Source: DATAAP01 sp041690495
GTDB lineage: Bacteria > Pseudomonadota > Alphaproteobacteria > CACIAM-22H2
Length of the DNA stretch: 64,000 bases
Direction of reading: 5' to 3'
NCBI GenBank assembly: GCA_041690495.1
Contig: JAWLHE010000007.1
Coordinates: 248,001-312,000, forward strand
Within the stretch, counting starts at the first letter, position 1; the number at the start of each line of letters is the position of its first letter. Made by a program: the position numbers and the translations under genes. Shown here one piece after another: positions 59,791-64,000 of the stretch. Under the pieces are notes generated by a model that did not search any database, was not told where the DNA came from, and saw only the letters and a program-made list of their open reading frames with translations.

Positions 59791-60981
59791 TCAGTCGTGC
59801 CGGTCCCGCGGCGACATCGCTGCCTGCTGGCGGAGCGCAAGGCGATAGAGATCCTCGAGCGCTTGCGTCTGTGTAGCCAGATCGAACAAGGCGCTCGTCC
59901 TTTCCCGCGCGGCGCGGCTCATCTCCTCCCAGAGCACAGGGTCCGCTAGAAGTCGGACGACATGGCCCGCCAGGGCGCGCCAGTCACGCTCCGGGGCAAG
60001 AAACCCGGTGATCCCATGCGCGACTGCCTCGGGAATGCCGCCACTGGAGAAGCTTGCGACCGGTACGCCCATTGCCTGCGCCTCCGCGAACACCAGCCCG
60101 AATGCCTCGCATTCGCCGGTCTCTATCGTCTGACTCGGCACGCACAGGATTTTGGCACGGTTCATCCAGCCCCTTACCTCCGCCTGCGGCCGGAATCCCA
60201 GAAACCGGCAGCGCACATTCTCCCGCCTTGCCAGCAGCTCGAGTTCGCCGCGGGCAGGGCCATCGCCGATGAGCACCAGCTCGGCATCGAGGTTGCTCCG
60301 CCCGACATCGGCCATCGCGCGGATCGCGAACGACGCGCCCTTCAGGGCATCGAACCGGCCGACGAACAGGACGACATTCTCCCGGCGGATCGCCGGGTCC
60401 GGCGTAAACTGGCGGACGTCGACCCCGATATAGTGCGTCACGGTCCGATCGGGCGGAAAGCCCTGTGCAAGCAGATGTTGCCGCACGCATTTGGACACGG
60501 CGATGAACAATGCGCCCTCGCGCGCGAGCCGCGCCCGCCGCCGGACGTATTTCCGATGCAGATAAAACGACCGCGCCGCATACCCGTCCCGCATCGTCGC
60601 CTCGTAGCCGTGAAAGGTGACGACGAGCGGCACGCCAAGGCGCCGCGCAAGCGGCAGCATGAGAGCGCCGTCGATCCCGTAATGGGCATGGATCAGGGCC
60701 GGAGCGACCGCGGCGGCCCAACGCGTCAGACGCGGCGAATAGCCGGTCGTCTTGAACACGATCTCCGCGATTCGTCCACTCCGGCTTCTCCGGTTGATCA
60801 GGAAAATCCGGTCGGCCGGCATGTCAAGATCGGTCGTCCGCTTCGAACCGGCGTAATGGGCGCGAAAGCTCCGCAGCGCCTCGCCTTGCGAGCGTACCCA
60901 GACTTCCGACAGGCGAAGGAGATGATCGCGATAGACCAGAACCGGCGCCGGCTCGGTCCAGGGGAGCTCGCGGCCATGCAT
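59791..60981 (-). CDS. Glycosyltransferase family 4 (GT-B)
   Basis: A 396-residue glycosyltransferase. The acceptor half shows IHAHYGIDGALMLPLA and LVVTFHGYEATMRDGY, and the donor half shows VLFVGRFDALKGASFAI, ELVLIGDGPARGELE and the E(x7)E motif in ECEAFGLVFAEAQAMGVPVAS. It lacks membrane segments. The gap to the upstream GT2 gene is 2 bp, so both are in one leftward operon. It likely adds a sugar such as mannose or glucose from a nucleotide donor; the linkage is unknown. Confidence 0.9.
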   Translation of the reverse strand: MHGRELPWTEPAPVLVYRDHLLRLSEVWVRSQGEALRSFRAHYAGSKRTTDLDMPADRIFLINRRSRSGRIAEIVFKTTGYSPRLTRWAAAVAPALIHAHYGIDGALMLPLARRLGVPLVVTFHGYEATMRDGYAARSFYLHRKYVRRRARLAREGALFIAVSKCVRQHLLAQGFPPDRTVTHYIGVDVRQFTPDPAIRRENVVLFVGRFDALKGASFAIRAMADVGRSNLDAELVLIGDGPARGELELLARRENVRCRFLGFRPQAEVRGWMNRAKILCVPSQTIETGECEAFGLVFAEAQAMGVPVASFSSGGIPEAVAHGITGFLAPERDWRALAGHVVRLLADPVLWEEMSRAARERTSALFDLATQTQALEDLYRLALRQQAAMSPRDRHD

Positions 60982-60983
60982 GG

Positions 60984-62036
60984 TCAGCGGCGCGGCACGG
61001 CAGGCGCGCGCCGGGCCGCAAGCCGCGCACGTGCGGCATGGAGCGCGATGCGCGGCGCCTGACGGACCCAGGTCATCGGCCCGAAATAGTCCTTGAGATA
61101 GCGCCGGCTTTCTTCATCGGAAAGTGCCGCCTGCTTCCCTTTGGTCCCGAGAATGCGGCCGAACGAGCTTGCGAACCATTTGTCCGTGGAGGGGGCAATG
61201 TGGCCATAGCGGTGTCGCAGGTGATAGGCGGTCTTCAGGAAGCGCGTCGCCTCGTCCACGCCGGATTCGCGAAAGCTTGCCGCGTTGGTCGTGTGGATGC
61301 GTTGCAGCGCGAGCGGCTCACCCAGATGTATCCCGGGAAAAAGCGCAATGGTCGCGAACTTGGGAAACTCGTCGCCCGCCCGGGCAATATCCTCCGGGAT
61401 CGGCACGATCGCTTCCAGCGTTCGTCGTTGAAACGAGAGCGCACTGAAAGCAGGACAGGCATAGGGAAGCCTGCCGCCATCGGCGAAATGCTCGCGAAGA
61501 TCGATCCGCGCGAAGTCGCGATACCGCTTGCGGCGCTGAATCACCGCCCGGACATGTCGACGGTCGGGCAGTCTTTGCAACGGGAGCTCGGCACCCCGGC
61601 CATCAATGTAGTCCAGCTCGTGAAACACCCATGCCGCGTCGGGGTTGCGCTCGAAGATCTCGACCACGCGCGCGACCTTGACCGGCTCGAAAACGTCGTC
61701 GGCATCCAGCAGAAAGACAAAATCACCGTGGCACTCCCGGAACCCCGCGTTGACAGCGCTCGGTTGCCCGCCGTTGCTCTTGAAGATCACACGGACCCTG
61801 TCCTGGTACTCCATCAGCAGATCACGCGAACCATCCGTCGAACCGTCGTCGATGACCACGATCTCGATCGGCCGGTAGGTCTGAGCCAGCGCGCTGTCCA
61901 GGGCCGCACGAAGATAGCGCTCGTAATTGTGATTGCAGACGATGATGGACGCTAACCGTCCACTCGGCAGCGGTTCAGAAAGCTGCAGCGTCGGACGCCT
62001 TCTCGTGTGCCTTTTGCGGAACGGTCCGGTTGTCAA
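60984..62036 (-). CDS. Glycosyltransferase family 2
   Basis: A 350-residue GT-A enzyme. ASIIVCNHNYERYLRAALDS and EIVVIDDGSTDGS form the nucleotide site, and GDFVFLLDADDVFEP contains the metal-binding DxD. NGGQPSAVNAGFRE is typical. The C-terminal third is helical and basic and may contact the membrane. It lies between another GT2 (33 bp upstream) and the GT4 gene (2 bp downstream). Confidence 0.9.
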   Translation of the reverse strand: MTTGPFRKRHTRRRPTLQLSEPLPSGRLASIIVCNHNYERYLRAALDSALAQTYRPIEIVVIDDGSTDGSRDLLMEYQDRVRVIFKSNGGQPSAVNAGFRECHGDFVFLLDADDVFEPVKVARVVEIFERNPDAAWVFHELDYIDGRGAELPLQRLPDRRHVRAVIQRRKRYRDFARIDLREHFADGGRLPYACPAFSALSFQRRTLEAIVPIPEDIARAGDEFPKFATIALFPGIHLGEPLALQRIHTTNAASFRESGVDEATRFLKTAYHLRHRYGHIAPSTDKWFASSFGRILGTKGKQAALSDEESRRYLKDYFGPMTWVRQAPRIALHAARARLAARRAPAVPRR

Positions 62037-62069
62037 CGCATCCTCGCTCCACTGCTCAGAGGTGGCGCG

Positions 62070-63086
62070 TCAGTTTCCCATAGGCCGCTGCCGGGACGCG
62101 ATCTGGCGGGATATGACTCCGGCAATCAGCCCGATGGCTTCACGCGGATGAAGCATCAGGCGGCCGGCCTCCTCAATCCCGCCACGCACAAGGTCAAGGA
62201 TACCTACACGATAGCCAAGCTGCTCCAGCTTCATCTTGTGGAACTTCCAATAGTCTCGCCCACGGCCCGAAGCCAGGCGGCGGGCCACCAGCCGGCGGTA
62301 GGTTCTCAACCAATCGCGGTGCAGACGCTCGTAGGTCGGCTGGTCGAGAAACAACGGGCCGTATTTCCGCAACATGCCGAGATATTCGACAAGCTGCGGG
62401 TTGTAATGGCGACTGAAGGTATTGCCCATCGAACCAGGGTGGGTGCGCGTGAACGAGAGAACCTGATGCACGAACCCGAAATCATGCCTCGCGAGAATCT
62501 CGTAGCAGATCTCGAAATCGGCATGGACGTTATCCTCGTTGTAGAATCCCTGCGGCTTCGCGCGCACAAGGTCCGCACGAATCAGCAGCGACGACGGACT
62601 GCCGAACAGGTAGTATTTGCCTAGCAGCGTACTGCGGCAGATCTCACGGCCGTCCCAGACGTCCTGGCCCAGAGGCAGGCCGTCGCACTCGATCAGGCGG
62701 TCGGAGAGAACATACGAGCCGACCAGCCCGACGGCCGGATTGTCCTCCATGACGTCGACCATGCGCGAAATGCATTCTGGAAAGAGCCGGTCGTCGGCAT
62801 GCAGGACCTTGCAATAGCGGCTGTCAGGCGCGATCTGGCGCAGCGCGCGGTTCCAGTTGGCGATGATCGGGAGAAAGCTGTCGCCGCGATGCACCCGGAT
62901 GCGAGGGTCAAGGGCGGCGTATCGCGACGCGATTTCGACCGTACGATCGCTGCTGCAGTTGTCCGAGATGACGTATTCCCAGTTCTGGTGCGTCTGGGTG
63001 CGGACGCTATCGATCGCCTCGGCGAGGAAGGCCTCGCCGTTGTAGACCGGCGTGACGATGCTCACCTTGGGCTGGCTTTTGGACAT
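62070..63086 (-). CDS. Glycosyltransferase family 2
   Basis: A 338-residue GT-A enzyme. KVSIVTPVYNGEAFLAEAIDS and YVISDNCSSDRTVEIA form the donor site, and YCKVLHADDRLFPECIS supplies the acidic metal site (ADD instead of DxD). The segment YNEDNVHADFEICYEIL probably contains the catalytic base. It follows the polysaccharide deacetylase gene by 6 bp and belongs to the same operon. Sugar specificity is unknown. Confidence 0.9.
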   Translation of the reverse strand: MSKSQPKVSIVTPVYNGEAFLAEAIDSVRTQTHQNWEYVISDNCSSDRTVEIASRYAALDPRIRVHRGDSFLPIIANWNRALRQIAPDSRYCKVLHADDRLFPECISRMVDVMEDNPAVGLVGSYVLSDRLIECDGLPLGQDVWDGREICRSTLLGKYYLFGSPSSLLIRADLVRAKPQGFYNEDNVHADFEICYEILARHDFGFVHQVLSFTRTHPGSMGNTFSRHYNPQLVEYLGMLRKYGPLFLDQPTYERLHRDWLRTYRRLVARRLASGRGRDYWKFHKMKLEQLGYRVGILDLVRGGIEEAGRLMLHPREAIGLIAGVISRQIASRQRPMGN

Positions 63087-63092
63087 GGCGGC

Positions 63093-63908
63093 TCAGCTGG
63101 GGTCGTGACGAGCCCAATCGTCATCGGATCGGACGAACCAGTTCGCATGATGTGCGGGCCCTCGACGCAGCAATTCCGGAACCGTAACGAATGACAGCGT
63201 GGACCGGGCCAGGAACCTGTCCAGCCCCTCAAGTGTCGCGGCCCGATTGAGCGCTGTCGGCACCCTGGCATCGTAAAGTGCGTCGTGCAGCAGAACGACG
63301 CCGCCGGGCTTGACCCGGGAGGCGAGCCGCTCGGCGATCTGCTCCGGAGTCAGGTCCAGCCAGTCCTCGATCGTGGCATTCCACGTGACGACGTCATATC
63401 CCAGCATAAGCGCATCAAGCCGGGAGGCGACGCTTTGCAAGCCATGAGGCGGTCGAAAGATCCGACGGCCATAGGGTGCCAGAGCGACCTCGCATTCGCG
63501 CATCTGACGATACCGTTCATGGCGGGGCAGTGCCGGAAAGCGCGGATGATCGAACGAGTGATTTGCGATGCAGTGACCGGCGGCAGCGGTTCGCTCCACC
63601 AACTCCGGATGACGGCGGGCCTGCGCGCCCAGCATGAAGAACGTCGCTTTCGCCCCGTGCCGGTGCAGGAGATCGAGCAGGGCCGGTGTGCTGCCCGGGT
63701 CCGGGCCATCGTCAAATGTGAGCGAGGCTACCGGTGCAGTCGTGTGCACATGCGTTACGGTCCCGAGCAGGCGCCGCCCGGCAATCCGAAGCACCCGCCT
63801 GACCGCTCGCCGCGGCAGATTGCGTCCGAAGGCGAATGCGGCATGGATCGGGAAGATCTGCGACCGGCGCGCCTTCCCGGGATGCGCGCCGTCGCCGGCG
63901 CGGTTCAC
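63093..63908 (-). CDS. Polysaccharide deacetylase (NodB homology domain)
   Basis: A 271-residue carbohydrate esterase family 4 protein. Motif 1 is SLTFDDGPDPGSTP (catalytic and metal Asp), motif 2 is ANHSFDHPRF (two metal His), motif 3 is FRPPHG, motif 4 is TWNATIEDWLD and motif 5 is VVLLHDALYD (catalytic His). The N-terminal basic stretch with FGRNLPRRAVRRVLRIAGRR is not a strong signal peptide. Translation begins with GTG at 63908, overlapping the upstream stop by 4 bp (GTGA). It removes N-acetyl groups from a sugar polymer or lipid-linked intermediate. Confidence 0.9.
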   Translation of the reverse strand: MNRAGDGAHPGKARRSQIFPIHAAFAFGRNLPRRAVRRVLRIAGRRLLGTVTHVHTTAPVASLTFDDGPDPGSTPALLDLLHRHGAKATFFMLGAQARRHPELVERTAAAGHCIANHSFDHPRFPALPRHERYRQMRECEVALAPYGRRIFRPPHGLQSVASRLDALMLGYDVVTWNATIEDWLDLTPEQIAERLASRVKPGGVVLLHDALYDARVPTALNRAATLEGLDRFLARSTLSFVTVPELLRRGPAHHANWFVRSDDDWARHDPS

Positions 63909-64000
63909 TGAGCGGCATCCTGCATCAGGAGCCGGTCCTCCGCCTTGCCGCCGAGCTTCTGATCGAAATAGGCGATCGTCCGTCCGAGCCCTTCATCGAG
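63905..64000 (-). CDS. Nucleotide-sugar epimerase/dehydratase, C-terminus only
   Basis: The last 31 codons of a leftward gene enter from the right edge. They read LDEGLGRTIAYFDQKLGG and a short tail before the stop. The pattern (E)GLxRTIxYF is the C-terminal helix of short-chain epimerases such as UDP-glucuronate decarboxylase (UDP-xylose synthase). It overlaps the deacetylase start by 4 bp and would supply a nucleotide sugar to the operon. The assignment rests on this short helix. Confidence 0.55.
   Translation of the reverse strand, partial: LDEGLGRTIAYFDQKLGGKAEDRLLMQDAAQ

Overview
The window looks like chromosome of a GC-rich alphaproteobacterium. Signs are the high GC of genes and gaps, the recG / sdhE / mfd neighbourhood, two livKGFHM/TctABC-type uptake systems, and short palindromic intergenic repeats of the kind common in Hyphomicrobiales and Rhodospirillales. 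The genus cannot be named from sequence alone. There is no transposase, integrase, phage gene or CRISPR array. Dense, often 4-bp-overlapping operons dominate.

Layout. (1) 1-11 kb is a surface-polysaccharide locus: a GNAT-like protein cut by the left edge, a discrete acyl carrier protein with an FkbH-type HAD protein, a secreted beta-helix protein, GT2 and GT4 glycosyltransferases, a c-di-GMP phosphodiesterase (PAS / degenerate GGDEF / EAL) and an SGNH O-acetylesterase-like protein. (2) 11-19 kb holds hydroxyacid catabolism (LhgO-like oxidase, HpaI-type aldolase, D-2-hydroxyacid dehydrogenase, ScoAB CoA-transferase) and a type III polyketide synthase with an ICMT-type methyltransferase. (3) 19-26 kb is housekeeping: DUF502 protein, RecG, SdhE, Mfd. 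(4) 26-35 kb has a Met-rich secreted protein, a GST, a complete branched-chain-amino-acid-type ABC transporter fused into an operon with an aspartate-dehydrogenase-like and an ATC-hydrolase-like gene, a candidate small RNA, and a DapA-family lyase. (5) 35-42 kb has a DsbA-family protein, acyl-CoA synthetase, SDR, tandem NIPSNAP protein, D-threonine-aldolase-like enzyme, a TauE permease and a LysR regulator.

(6) 42.5-51 kb is the most unusual part: one leftward operon tctC-tctB-tctA-qor-(MR/MLE enolase)-mutS-mutL-mutE. It joins tricarboxylate-type uptake to a coenzyme-B12 carbon-skeleton mutase. The catalytic subunit lacks two residues that I recall as binding glutamate in the clostridial enzyme, and no classical methylaspartate ammonia-lyase is present, so the true substrate is probably not glutamate. 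(7) Facing it, 51.3-56.2 kb encodes an iron-sulfur flavoprotein overlapping a two-subunit 2-oxoacid:ferredoxin oxidoreductase. An FNR/FixK-like box lies in the intergenic region between the two operons.

(8) 56.7-64 kb has an acyltransferase, tRNA-Ser(UGA), a LysE exporter, a response regulator with glutamate at its phosphorylation site, then a second polysaccharide operon (sugar-nucleotide epimerase C-terminus, polysaccharide deacetylase, two GT2, one GT4) running off the right edge. Start codons were chosen by Shine-Dalgarno match, overlap with the upstream stop and family N-termini. They are uncertain where noted.
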